Source: Streptomyces sp. NBC_00190
GTDB taxonomy: Bacteria; Actinomycetota; Actinomycetes; Streptomycetales; Streptomycetaceae
DNA: 64,000 nt
Assembly (NCBI RefSeq): GCF_036203305.1
Contig: NZ_CP108131.1
Span: 8,569,859 to 8,633,858, forward strand
Reading direction: 5' to 3'
Each line of letters begins with the position of its first letter. Within the stretch, counting starts at the first letter, position 1. The position numbers were made by a program, and so were the translations under genes. Shown here in pieces: positions 26,234 through 34,735 of this stretch. The notes below the pieces were generated by a model. That model was not told the DNA's origin and ran no database searches. It saw only the letters and a list, made by a program, of their open reading frames with translations.

Positions 26234-27037
26234 TCAGCGGCCGGAGTGGGTGCAGTCGACGATCCGGGCGCACAGGGGCCGGCGGGTGCACAGGTTCTTC
26301 GGCGGCTTGTTGAGGTACTGCCGCTTGAAGTAGATGAGGACCAGGTGGACCCACCAGGTGGGAGCGGCGTCTTCGGGGATGGTCACCCGGTGGCCGTGGT
26401 GGGCGGCCATGGCGCGGAAGGTGTCGGGGTCGCGGGTGACGGTGCCTTCGAGGAGGTGGCGCAGGCGCTCGTGGGCGACGGGCCCGGAGGGCAGGGTGAT
26501 GCCCAGGGCGGGGGCGAGCTTGGTGACCATGCCGGAGTCGACGGGGATGATTCCGCAGTGGTAGCCGCGGGCGTAGAGCACGGCGCACTGGGCGACCTTG
26601 TACGAGGCGCCGTGGACCTGGTCGGCAATCTGCTGGATCAGGTCTTTTTGGGCGAGCTCGGCGGGGTCGGTTTCGTCCTTGGCCCACTGCTCGAAGAGGA
26701 GGTTCAGGGAGCGCAGGTAGTCGATGCGGGCCTGGGGTAGTCCGATGGGCCTGGCGAGGTCGGTGACTTCGGTGTCGGTGGACGCGGCGAGTGCGTCGAA
26801 GCCGAGGGTGTCGGCTTCGCGGATGACGGCCGCGTAGGACGCGATCATCCGGTAGTTGACGCGGGTGGACCATCCGGCGGCGAGCATGCGCATGCGGGGG
26901 TCGGTGATGCTGGTCGGCCACCACCGGTTGTTGTCGTGGTTGGCCTCGACCTCCGTCCGGATGTCGGCCAGGGCGGCGGCTGTCTCTACGAGGCGCGTGA
27001 TCCGCTTGCGCTCGACCACGGGGGGCTTCGGGTTCAC
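26234..27037 (-). CDS. HhH-GPD-like (DNA glycosylase fold) protein
   Basis: 267 residues. The GTG at 27037 overlaps the racemase stop as GTGA, with AGGGAG upstream. The helix-hairpin-helix region is VHGASYKVAQCAVLYARG followed by IIPVDSGMVTKLAPALG: the Lys and following Asp sit where base-excision glycosylases have their catalytic residues. The C-terminus, NLCTRRPLCARIVDC, resembles the Fe-S loop of endonuclease III but has three Cys rather than the full CX6CX2CX5C. Family confidence is moderate; it could excise a modified base or bind DNA without glycosylase activity. Confidence 0.7.
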   Translation of the reverse strand: MNPKPPVVERKRITRLVETAAALADIRTEVEANHDNNRWWPTSITDPRMRMLAAGWSTRVNYRMIASYAAVIREADTLGFDALAASTDTEVTDLARPIGLPQARIDYLRSLNLLFEQWAKDETDPAELAQKDLIQQIADQVHGASYKVAQCAVLYARGYHCGIIPVDSGMVTKLAPALGITLPSGPVAHERLRHLLEGTVTRDPDTFRAMAAHHGHRVTIPEDAAPTWWVHLVLIYFKRQYLNKPPKNLCTRRPLCARIVDCTHSGR

Positions 27038-27738
27038 GGGTTGGCTCCCTGCTTGAGGTGGGCGGCGTAGGCGGCCATGGCGGACACGGAGGATACGACC
27101 GGCCGGTCCAGCTGGTGGGCGAGTTCGGAAAGGATCGGCTGGGTGCGCCAGCCTGTGCAGGACAGGACTACGGCGTCTGCCTGGTCCAGCGCGTCGCCGG
27201 GCATGGACAGCACGAGGTCTCTGGCGCGGGCGGGGGCGACGTCGGGGTAGCCGTCGGCCAGGCCGAGGCTCGCGCAGGCGAGGACCTTGACCCCGTGGGT
27301 GTGTAAGGCATTCGCTTCGGTGCGGGTGACGTCGTCCGGGTACGGGGTGGCCAGCACGATGCGGCGGGCGCCGAGCCGGGTGAGCTCGGCGAGCAGGGCA
27401 TCGAACGCGGTGGCCACGCCTTCGGGTACGGGAGTGGTGCCCGGGGTGAACCCGGCGGAGGTGCAGCCGAGCAGTAGGCCGTCGAGCGGGATGTGCCGCA
27501 GCGAGTCGGCTCCGTCGGTGGCTGCCGCGCGCAGACCGTCCCAGAAGCGGCTGTCGATCGCCGTCGTTCGGGAGGCGGGCACGAGACGGGCGTAGTGGAA
27601 GACCACACCGTCGGGGGCGAGGAGCGGCAGTTCCTCCTCGATGGCGACGTTGGCCCATGGCACGAGGACGCCGACGCGGCGCGGCCGGCCGCCCCCGGTC
27701 AGGGAGGCGGCCGTCCGCTGGTCAGGCCGCGACGGCAA
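27034..27738 (-). CDS. Asp/Glu racemase superfamily (maleate isomerase-like)
   Basis: 234 residues from TTG at 27738, overlapping the radical SAM gene by 17 bases; no ATG or GTG fits better. Fold markers are VGVLVPWANVAIEEELPLLA at the N-terminus, the first Cys in LDGLLLGCTSAGFTPG, ARRIVLATPYPDD, and the second Cys in ADAVVLSCTGWRTQPIL. This two-Cys arrangement is shared by maleate cis-trans isomerases, arylmalonate decarboxylases and Asp/Glu racemases. The substrate is unknown. It is unusual next to nucleotide enzymes and may supply or modify a small acid attached to a base or nucleoside. Confidence 0.8.
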   Translation of the reverse strand: MPSRPDQRTAASLTGGGRPRRVGVLVPWANVAIEEELPLLAPDGVVFHYARLVPASRTTAIDSRFWDGLRAAATDGADSLRHIPLDGLLLGCTSAGFTPGTTPVPEGVATAFDALLAELTRLGARRIVLATPYPDDVTRTEANALHTHGVKVLACASLGLADGYPDVAPARARDLVLSMPGDALDQADAVVLSCTGWRTQPILSELAHQLDRPVVSSVSAMAAYAAHLKQGANP

Positions 27739-29245
27739 GGCGCTGCCCGAAGATGACGCGGGGGGCGTGGCCTGTGATGGCGAGATCGCCGCTGGTCCCG
27801 ACGGGGGTGGCGGTGTTGGGCTCGATGATCTGGATGGAGTACGAGCCCAGGCGCCGCCACCAGGTGCCCATGTCGTTGACGAAGTAGGAGTGCAGGCCCG
27901 GTACGAGGAGCCCAGAGGGGTAGACGCGCTCCTTCATGGGCTGGTCCCATCCGTGGTCGATGTCGGCCTTCCACGTCTCGAAGTGCTCGGCGGACGGTGC
28001 CAGCGGCTGGCCGTTCTGCGCGGCGAGGGGGGTGCCGGGGAACGCGCGGACCTGCCGGACGTTGGTGCGGTGGCACATCAAGCCCGCGTGGTAGATGCGG
28101 GTGAGCCAGGTCAGGTTGGCGATGTGGGTGGCGTGCGTCTCGCCGGGCATGCCGTAGATCAGGTTCAGGCCGGGCAACAACATCGGCAGTCCGCCCGGGC
28201 CGCGTTCGCCACCGGCCTCGTTGACGTGCTGGACGGCGCGCATCAGGACGTCGGGGGTGCAGGTGAGGGTATTGCGTTCGATGACGACCAGGTCGAAGGA
28301 CTCGATGCCCATGGGCGCGCAGTTGCCTTCGGTGCAGAACTCGGCGACCAGGCCCGCGATCTTCCGGCCGACAGGGGCCGCTACGGCGAGCGGGTCGGCG
28401 TTGTCGATGTGGAGGACTTCCAGGTCGGGGCAGGCCTTGCGGATCCCGGACAGCAGGGCGCGGATCTTGTCCACGTCGCGGTTGTGGTAGGAGAAGAAGC
28501 AGGTCTGCTGGCCGAGGCGGAGGTGCCGGACCCCGGCCGCGTACAGCTGACCGGCTTCCTCCACGATGTCGTCCACGTCGCGGAAGGCGACGATGGGGGA
28601 CTTGCCAGGCTCGTTGCAGAAGTCGCAGAAGTTGCGTCGGGTGCAGCCGCGGTACATCTCCAGCTCGGCGATCGGCGTCCACGGCATCTGCTCGACCAGG
28701 CCCGCGAAGGAATCGCGGTCAGCGCGCAGTCGGCCGTACGGGGCGGAGGTGCGCGAGCCGAGGGCGATGTCCTTTGAGGTGATCGTGTGGGTGTGCGAGG
28801 CGTCGAAGAGGCCGGCGTATTCGGCGGGTTCGGACAGCATGAAGGTGGTCATCGGGCCCAGCAGGTAACGCTTGCCGCGCACGCACGACATGGCGCGGGC
28901 GATGTCGGCGAGACCGCCGTTGACGGCATGCAGGTGCACTGAGGGCACCTTGTCGCCGCCGATGACGATGACCTCTTCGGCATCGCGAAGCAGCCGGATC
29001 GCGTCATCGCGATTGGCGGTCGTGGAATAGGTGAGGGGGTCGCTGTGCGGGGCGGCCACGTGGGGCTTTCCGCCGTTGAGGCTCCAGCGGACATCGTCGA
29101 TCGTCAGGTACCGCACATCGTTCCCGGGGCGGGCCTGGCGCAGGGCGGAGTACGCGGTGCGCACGTAGGTGGAGATGTACGGGGGGACGCCGAGCCCGCT
29201 GGGTTCGACGGTGTAGCAGTCCAGTACGACCGAGTGCTTCGTCAT
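27722..29245 (-). CDS. Radical SAM enzyme with CX5CX2C cluster motif
   Basis: 507 residues from ATG at 29245, with AAGGGA upstream. The N-terminal ~175 residues (YVRTAYSALRQARPGNDVRY, AEEVIVIGGDKVP) resemble a Rossmann or B12-binding-like domain. The 4Fe-4S motif is in LEMYRGCTRRNFCDFCNEP (~183-201), spaced CX5CX2C rather than the canonical CX3CX2C. Later motifs, LRLGQQTCFFSYHNRD and LPGLNLIYGMPGETHATHI, are typical radical SAM barrel strands. First gene of the seven-gene operon, so probably the chemistry-defining enzyme. The reaction is not predictable. Confidence 0.85.
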   Translation of the reverse strand: MTKHSVVLDCYTVEPSGLGVPPYISTYVRTAYSALRQARPGNDVRYLTIDDVRWSLNGGKPHVAAPHSDPLTYSTTANRDDAIRLLRDAEEVIVIGGDKVPSVHLHAVNGGLADIARAMSCVRGKRYLLGPMTTFMLSEPAEYAGLFDASHTHTITSKDIALGSRTSAPYGRLRADRDSFAGLVEQMPWTPIAELEMYRGCTRRNFCDFCNEPGKSPIVAFRDVDDIVEEAGQLYAAGVRHLRLGQQTCFFSYHNRDVDKIRALLSGIRKACPDLEVLHIDNADPLAVAAPVGRKIAGLVAEFCTEGNCAPMGIESFDLVVIERNTLTCTPDVLMRAVQHVNEAGGERGPGGLPMLLPGLNLIYGMPGETHATHIANLTWLTRIYHAGLMCHRTNVRQVRAFPGTPLAAQNGQPLAPSAEHFETWKADIDHGWDQPMKERVYPSGLLVPGLHSYFVNDMGTWWRRLGSYSIQIIEPNTATPVGTSGDLAITGHAPRVIFGQRLAVAA

Positions 29246-29585
29246 CGGTGATCCCTTCACCTGGTCTTCGGTCTCGCCCGCCAGGGGTGGCGGGCGAGGG
29301 TACGCGCGTGGGGATACGCGGGCCGTGGCGGCAGGTAGCGCGGAGGACTTGGGCGCGGCCAGCAGGGACGCCGAAGGGGGCATGTGCTGGCCACGCCGGG
29401 GAGGTGATTCCGCCTGCGACTGCTCGACCCAATCAGGAGTCAGCTGAAGGCGGTATCCCCCGAGACCGGTCTGGCGGTGTGCTTCACGGGGGCCCGCCAG
29501 GCCGGGCGAGGGCGGTGCGCTGGTCCTTCATGGCGTCCTCCTGTGAGATGGCCCGAGACCGTTGTCTTCGCTATCGTGCGCCGGT
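29246..29585. other. Upstream region of the nucleotide operon
   Basis: 340 bases between the divergent radical SAM gene and the small Cys-rich gene. It should contain the operon promoter. I see no recognisable operator, riboswitch or hairpin that I would defend. Confidence 0.3.
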
Positions 29586-29873
29586 ATGACCGAGCCGTTC
29601 GCCCAAAACGAGGACCGTCCGGCCTGCGGAATCTGTCCGGCGCACCGGCTGCCGTGCGAGTCGTTCGTGGTGTACGACCGGCCGAGCCGTGAGTGTCCGT
29701 TCGATCCGGCCGACGGGTTCCGCTATACCGCCGAGAGGACTCCGGCGTGCGTGCATCCGCACAAGATCGGCGTTGAGCCGGACCGGATCGCCCCGCCACC
29801 GGCGGCTCCGGAATCCGCGGACGAACCGACGCCGCGGGCCCCGAGGCGGTGGTGGGCGTTGGGCAGGGGCTAG
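29586..29873 (+). CDS. Small cysteine-rich protein
   Basis: 95 residues from ATG at 29586 (MTEPFAQNEDRPACGICPAH). Five Cys and two His are spaced as CGIC...C...C...C.HPH, which suggests a small metal-binding domain, followed by a Pro-rich tail ending PRAPRRWWALGRG. It is divergent from the radical SAM gene and convergent with the broken gene at 29870, overlapping it by 4 bases. Not recognised as a known family; the coding call rests on the ordered Cys pattern and normal codon bias. Confidence 0.55.
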   Translation: MTEPFAQNEDRPACGICPAHRLPCESFVVYDRPSRECPFDPADGFRYTAERTPACVHPHKIGVEPDRIAPPPAAPESADEPTPRAPRRWWALGRG

Positions 29874-30443
29874 GCGGCGGCGAAGTCGATGTCGTGCTCG
29901 CGGCCGGCGCGGTCCATGCGGATGCTCGCGTACCGCGCGGTGAGGACCTGCACACGCCGGTCGACTTCGGTCTTCGGGAGCCAGTACCGGCGGGGCTCGC
30001 CCCACGCGAGGCGGAAGGCGAGGTGGGGGGTGAAGTCCCCGTCGGTGAAGTCGGTGTGCTCCTGGTCGGTCTGGTGGATGAGCTGGAACCCGATGCGTGC
30101 CGCAATCCGCGCGCGAAGAGCTGGGGCTGGGCGATCATGGCGTGGGTCATCTCGTCCACCGGCACCGCGATGGGGATCTCGGACATGACCTCGTCGCCGG
30201 TCAGGTCGAAGACGGCGGCCTTGAGGACGAGGGCGCGCAGCCTTTCGGTGAACAGCGGCGCCTTGTCCTGGTAGAGGTTCCAGCGCTCGATGACCGGGAA
30301 GCCGGTGAAGCCTGCCAGTCGGAGGAGTATTCCAGGGTGGCGGCCTCGAAGGCGCCGAACTCCACGTCCGCGGTGATCGCGGCCAGGATCTCCTTCGCCC
30401 GGCCAGCGGTCTGGGCGGGGGTGGGCATGATGCTCGTGCTCAT
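29870..30443 (-). pseudogene. Conserved-looking gene broken by two frameshifts
   Basis: Three frames read as one ~190-residue protein. From ATG 30443: MSTSIMPTPAQTAGRAKEIL to AATLEYSSDW. After a shift near 30320: AGFTGFPVIERWNLYQDKAP, LRALVLKAAVFDLTGDEVMS and VDEMTHAMIAQPQLFA. After a second shift near 30105: RIGFQLIHQTDQEHTDFTDG, HLAFRLAWGEPRRYWLPKTE, then ARYASIRMDRAGREHDIDFA and a TAG stop. The quality of the sequence in every frame shows it was recently functional, or that the assembly has two indels. No family recognised. Confidence 0.65.
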
Positions 30444-30678
30444 CTGAGGTGCTCCTTCGGTGAGGTGGTGCCCGGCCTTGCCACGGCGGGGTACGGGCAA
30501 CGGGGGTGGTGCATCCCTCCGGCCTGGTGTCGTGTCGTTCCCCGGGCCGGGGGAACCACCCGTCCCCAACGGGGGAGGGGGCGGGCGGGAGCTGGAACCG
30601 GCCCCAGCCTCCGGGACTCGGTGGCTCGCCTCTGGGAGGGGGAGCGGCGAGCCAGTTCACCGGAAGTCGGGGCCAGGG

Positions 30679-30912
30679 CTATGGGGGTGGCGGCGGGAGG
30701 TTCGGGGCGGACGGCGCGAGGGGCGCGTGTGCGACATCGTGGACCTCGTCGCAGATGCCGCCGATGGCGAGGGCCAGGCCGCCGAGGTTCGCAGCGATCA
30801 GCGCCAGGCCGAAGAAGGCGTCCCCGTCGACTCGGCTGCGCCAGCTCTCCCAGTGGCGGGATGGGGAGGGAGACCGGTCCGCCGATCTCACCCCACCCTG
30901 CGGGCATCCCAC
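30679..30912 (-). CDS. Small single-helix membrane protein (tentative)
   Basis: 77 residues from GTG at 30912. One clear hydrophobic helix, DAFFGLALIAANLGGLALAI, sits between a basic N-terminus with RHWESWRSRVDG and a Pro-rich end. No good ribosome site precedes the GTG, and an alternative GTG 21 bases downstream is equally weak. It lies between the ATPase gene and the broken gene on the same strand. Plausible but low confidence. Confidence 0.4.
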   Translation of the reverse strand: MGCPQGGVRSADRSPSPSRHWESWRSRVDGDAFFGLALIAANLGGLALAIGGICDEVHDVAHAPLAPSAPNLPPPPP

Positions 30913-30957
30913 GATCGGCGGCGTGCGGTGCGGCCTGCGCGGCTAACGGTGGGGGCG

Positions 30958-31410
30958 TCACTGGCCTGCCTCCTCGGCGGTGGTGACTTCCGCCCACACG
31001 CGCTTGCCCCACCGCATCCGCTCGGTTCCCCACTCGGCGGCGAGCGCGTCGACGAGGAACAGACCGCGGCCCGACTCGTCGAACGGCGCCGGCTGCTTCG
31101 GCACGGTGGGGCCGTTCGGGGAGCGGTCGATGACCGCGACCTGTACGCGGTCCTCGCCCAGGCGGACAGCCTTCACGCGGATCAGGTCGCGGCCGTAGTG
31201 GTCCACGGAGTTCGTCACGAGCTCCGACATCACCAGGACAGCGCTCGCCTCCAAGGCCTCCAGGCCCCAGACGTCGAGCGCCTTCCTCACGAGCTGCCGC
31301 GCGGTGGCCACGGACTCCGCCACACACGGCAGGGTCTGGGCGTAGAGGGGCAGATCAAGCGGGTCAGGGATCGAAGGCAGCATCAGCTTCTCGCTACTCA
31401 AAAGGGTCAC
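30958..31410 (-). CDS. HATPase-type anti-sigma regulatory protein
   Basis: 150 residues from GTG at 31410, with GGGAG 6 bases upstream. HATPase_c_2 fold: AVLVMSELVTNSVDHYGRDL is the N-box with the Mg-binding Asn, VQVAVIDRSPNGP carries the D-x-G-like ATP lid start, and DESGRGLFLVDALAAEWGTE is the G-box. The family includes RsbW-like kinases and the many Streptomyces developmental ATP-binding regulators. It is divergent from the HTH-TPR regulator gene at 31840, a frequent pairing in streptomycetes. Confidence 0.85.
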   Translation of the reverse strand: MTLLSSEKLMLPSIPDPLDLPLYAQTLPCVAESVATARQLVRKALDVWGLEALEASAVLVMSELVTNSVDHYGRDLIRVKAVRLGEDRVQVAVIDRSPNGPTVPKQPAPFDESGRGLFLVDALAAEWGTERMRWGKRVWAEVTTAEEAGQ

Positions 31411-31839
31411 CGGCTGCTCCCGACGGTGCGGGAGGGAGAGGGCAGTTCGGCTGTGGCCATGGCGGTCATCGCAAGTCCGCCGGGATCGGCCCGGTAGCGC
31501 CGGTTCCCCCTCCCGCGACCACCCTGCGGCAGACGACTTCAGGCCGTACTCGGCGCGGGCGAGCGTGCCGACAGCGCGGGCGTCACCCAGTACGCGGAAG
31601 CGAGGGCTGGGGTGATCGGGGGGCGGGTTCATCACGTGGCACCTGCCTCTTTGCCGGGGCCGCCGCTGCCGCCTGTCGGGGGTGGCAGGCGGAGCGGCAG
31701 CGGTCCAGTGGGTGCTCGCGGCGCCGAAGTTGTGGCAGCCCGAGCGGCTCACATCCATCCAACGCGGGTACGTGCTGGGGTGGCAGGGGCCACACTGGCC
31801 TGACGGTTGAACGGGTTGAACCGAGGTTCGGGGGTTGGA
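31411..31839. promoter_or_regulatory. Divergent intergenic region between ATPase and HTH-TPR regulator
   Basis: 429 bases without a supported gene. It must hold two divergent promoters. CCTGACGGTTGAACGGGTTGAACCG at 31798-31822 contains a repeated GGTTGAAC (31805, 31815), a possible operator for the adjacent XRE-like protein. Nothing else is clear. Confidence 0.4.
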
Positions 31840-33192
31840 ATGGCGGCACGAGTACGCACACCGAACGAGGCCCTCGCCCGCCTGATGGCGGAGGCAGGGG
31901 TCGGAAACGACCAGCTCGCGAGGCGGGCGAATACCGCCGGGGCCGAGCTCGGGATCTCCCTGCACTACGACAAGACGTCCGTCTCGCACTGGCTGGCCGG
32001 ATCCGTTCCCAAGGCGCAGGCCCGTCCGGCCATCACCGAAGCGCTCTCGCGCCTCCTCGCACGCCCCGTAACCTCGGCCGAACTCGGCTGGGCGACGGGC
32101 CCGGCCCCCGCTGCCGAGGTCGGCGGCGGCAGCGTGGTGAGCGAGGTGGCCGACTTGACCAGGGCCGATATGGATCCCTCCCGCAGGAGCCTGCTGGGCG
32201 CGGGCATGTACGCCGCCGCGCTCGGCGTGCCCCGCTTCGAGGACATCGCCGGGCGGATAGAGGAGACCAGCCGGCCCGGGCGGAGCCTGCGGATCGGCGC
32301 CTCCGACGTCGCCACCGTGAGGACGATGACCGACCGGCTCGCCGACATCCTGGACGAGATCGGCGCCGGGCACGCCCGCCCGATGGCCGCAGCCTTCCTC
32401 GCGAACACGGTCACGCCGTACCTGGACGCGGACGGCCCCGCGGCCGTGAAGCAGGACATGCTGGCCGCCGCGTCGGACCTGGTCTACCTCACGGGGTGGA
32501 TGGCGATGTACGAGGAGCAGCAGGGCCTCGGTCAGCGCTACTACCACCAGGCGCTCAAGCTCGCCGGGGCGGCCGAGGACCACGTCACGTACTGCCGGAC
32601 CCTGCGCGGGATGAGCCTTCAGGCATCGCATCTGGGGTACGGGCCGAAGGCGGTGGAGCTCGCGAACGCGGCCGCCGAGGCCGCGCCCGCGTCTGGACCT
32701 CGCTTGGTCGCGTTCCTGCGGGGGCAGCAGGCCGCCGCCGCGTCCATGACCGGAGACCGGCGCGGGGCCCTGGCCCGACTCCGGGAGACCGAGGACGCCC
32801 TGTCTCAGGCCGACAACAGGCGCGACGCCGTCGGAGGCTACGACCAGGCCGCCTACTTCTTCCACCAGGCCCACGTCTTCTGGCACCTCGGCGACAGGGC
32901 CGCGTCGATCACCGCGCTGCGCCGCTCCAACCGCGTCCGCAACGCGCAGGAGAGGCAGGGGCGCCTGCACGCCCTTGGGGTGATCGCCGACCGGCAGACA
33001 CAGATGCGCCACGTGGAGGCCGCCACGGAGACGTGGGCAGAGTTCCTGGACCTGCACACGACGCTGTCCTCCGCCCGGGGTGACGCCCACCTGCGGACGC
33101 TGCGGTTGGGCATGGCCGAACACCGGAAGGTCCGAGGTGTCAGCGACCTGCTGGCCCGGGCGGATGACGTCGCGCGGCTCAAGGCCGCCTGA
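31840..33192 (+). CDS. HTH-TPR transcriptional regulator
   Basis: 450 residues from ATG at 31840, with GGGGG five bases upstream; the earlier in-frame TTG at 31807 is unlikely. The N-terminal ~80 residues form an XRE-like DNA-binding domain (ALARLMAEAGVGNDQLARRA, DKTSVSHWLAGSVPKAQARP). A helical TPR-like body of about 300 residues follows (LTGWMAMYEEQQGLGQRYYH, ALKLAGAAEDHVTYCRTLRG). This architecture is abundant in Streptomyces and usually senses a peptide, small molecule or partner protein. Divergence from an anti-sigma ATPase suggests joint regulation of nearby genes; inferred only. Confidence 0.85.
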   Translation: MAARVRTPNEALARLMAEAGVGNDQLARRANTAGAELGISLHYDKTSVSHWLAGSVPKAQARPAITEALSRLLARPVTSAELGWATGPAPAAEVGGGSVVSEVADLTRADMDPSRRSLLGAGMYAAALGVPRFEDIAGRIEETSRPGRSLRIGASDVATVRTMTDRLADILDEIGAGHARPMAAAFLANTVTPYLDADGPAAVKQDMLAAASDLVYLTGWMAMYEEQQGLGQRYYHQALKLAGAAEDHVTYCRTLRGMSLQASHLGYGPKAVELANAAAEAAPASGPRLVAFLRGQQAAAASMTGDRRGALARLRETEDALSQADNRRDAVGGYDQAAYFFHQAHVFWHLGDRAASITALRRSNRVRNAQERQGRLHALGVIADRQTQMRHVEAATETWAEFLDLHTTLSSARGDAHLRTLRLGMAEHRKVRGVSDLLARADDVARLKAA

Positions 33193-33209
33193 CCGTAGCG
33201 CAGTACGTG

Positions 33210-33239
33210 GGGTCCGCTCCCCGGATACGGGGCGGGCCC
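33210..33239 (+). terminator. Hairpin after the HTH-TPR gene
   Basis: GGGTCCGCTCCCC and GGGGCGGGCCC pair imperfectly around a 6-base loop, 18 bases past the stop. Plausible terminator. Confidence 0.4.
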
Positions 33240-33447
33240 GACGCGTCATTCGCTGCGCGCCGGCAGGCGGCCACGGACGAACCGGCGGGCCTGGTGCGGC
33301 TGCTGACCACCGGCTGCTGGTCGTGGTGCTGGTGCTCGGGCTTGTGGTCATCTCGCCTCTGCGTCTTCGTCGATGTGCGGGGGGCAAGGGCGGCGCTAAC
33401 ACCCGCACCTGGAACGGGGCAACGGCATGACCGACCAAGGAGCAATC

Positions 33448-34110
33448 TCACGTGGTGAGCTTCGCGAGTCTCTTGTAGCAGGTCAGGGCTGCGGCGAGGC
33501 CGAGGAAGGCAAGGAAGTGGCTGCCTTTTCGTTCGTATCGGACGGTGAGGCGGCGGTAGCCGAAGAGCCAGGAGATCGACCGCTCGATCTTCCAGCGGTG
33601 CCGAAACCGTGCCGCCCGCATCCTGCTCCGGGTGCGGGCCGTACGGCGTCAAGCCTTTCGGTCACTTCGGACTGTGTCTGACGCCGAGCCGACTCAGTTG
33701 TCGGGGCGGAGAGGCGCGGCCTCGCCCGCCTGCGCGATTCAGTGCCCGGCGGTCGCCGGCGGCTTGCTCGGTCGTCGGACCGCAGGGCGGCGAGGAAGTG
33801 CCTGCTGCACGTGGCCGGTGAGCCGCGGGTGAAGGCGTCGGTCACCTGGTGGAGTGACTGCCGGCCGGCGAGCAGTTGCTCGGGCAGGCCGGGGCGTTCG
33901 TCGATGATCCGGGGGGCGGAGAAGTCGTCGCGTACACCACAGCCGTGAATACCGCCCGCTCGTCTACCGGGGCAGTAACCCCGCCTTGCGGACGGGACGT
34001 GAACCTTGGCATCAACAGAGCTACCAGCTCCCACATTTCGTCCAGAATCAGCCGACGCGACAGATCAACCCTCACGGTGCAGCATCGTGCTGCGCCTCGA
34101 AGTGTCACGT
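33448..34110 (-). pseudogene. Mosaic of IS5-family transposase fragments
   Basis: On the minus strand, 33450-33610 encodes RHRWKIERSISWLFGYRRLT then FLAFLGLAAALTCYKRLAKL, the C-terminal end of an IS5-type transposase. 33925-34070 encodes LSRRLILDEMWELVALLMPR then APVDERAVFTAVVYA, the N-terminus of a related one. Between them (about 33640-33920) is an unrelated coding-like piece (IIDERPGLPEQLLAGRQSLH, TDAFTRGSP). The middle of the transposase is absent, so at least two recombination events joined these pieces. Confidence 0.7.
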
Positions 34111-34324
34111 GAGACATCTTCTTAGGTCTGATCACATCAAACTCTTCTGCCCCGCAAAGAGACTTCGGTTTCACGTCCTGCGGAAAGCCAGCCCTGTGAC
34201 CCTCAACTCTCATAGACAGCAAGGGCGTAGCGCGTTAGCTTGTATCTGCTGCACCGAGAGTCTGTCTGTGCTTCGATGAAATGCCAGAAACTGATTAGGC
34301 ATCAGATGTCAGGAGGTGGGTGCA

Positions 34325-34735
34325 GTGTCGGAGTGGGGGTGGTCTCAGCAGCTCGAGCAAAAACTGCAAGAGAGCGAGTTCCTCAAGGAGAATAAGCTCG
34401 GGGCGAAGATCGGTGAAACCGTTGGTGCGGCGGCAGGAGTGGCAGCCGTGGCCTGCGGGGTCCTTTATGCCGGTTCGGCGGCCGCAGCCTCCGCCAGTGC
34501 TGCGGCGACGAGTCACGCTGCGGCCATGGCTGTGGCAACACCTGCTGTCGCCGCCGCTTCGGAGAGGGCTTATCGGGCTGGCTTCTGGGTCGGCAAGCAG
34601 GCGGCGAGTCGCGGACTCAAGAACACCGCCAAGGCTGCGTTCACGCTCGGTCGTTTCGGCGGGGCGTACATCGGTGCAACAAACCAGGCGGTTCTGCGTG
34701 AGCTTGGCGAAGAATTGCGTGACCTGTTTGCCTGA
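34325..34735 (+). CDS. Small Ala/Gly-rich protein with hydrophobic core
   Basis: 136 residues from GTG at 34325 with a perfect AGGAGG 8 bases upstream; the in-frame GTG at 34316 lies in that ribosome site and is unlikely. It begins MSEWGWSQQLEQKLQESEFL, then has a hydrophobic Gly/Ala stretch (GETVGAAAGVAAVACGVLYA) and an Ala-rich middle, and ends LRELGEELRDLF. It could be membrane-associated or pore-like, similar in look to small bacteriocin-like or glycine-zipper proteins. Family unknown; coding is well supported by the ribosome site. Confidence 0.65.
   Translation: MSEWGWSQQLEQKLQESEFLKENKLGAKIGETVGAAAGVAAVACGVLYAGSAAAASASAAATSHAAAMAVATPAVAAASERAYRAGFWVGKQAASRGLKNTAKAAFTLGRFGGAYIGATNQAVLRELGEELRDLFA

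Noticed and set aside
30958..33438. 826-codon minus-strand frame ending in the ATPase
   Set aside because: The upstream ~675 codons are antisense to the HTH-TPR gene and an intergenic region; the ATPase has its own ribosome site and GTG at 31410.
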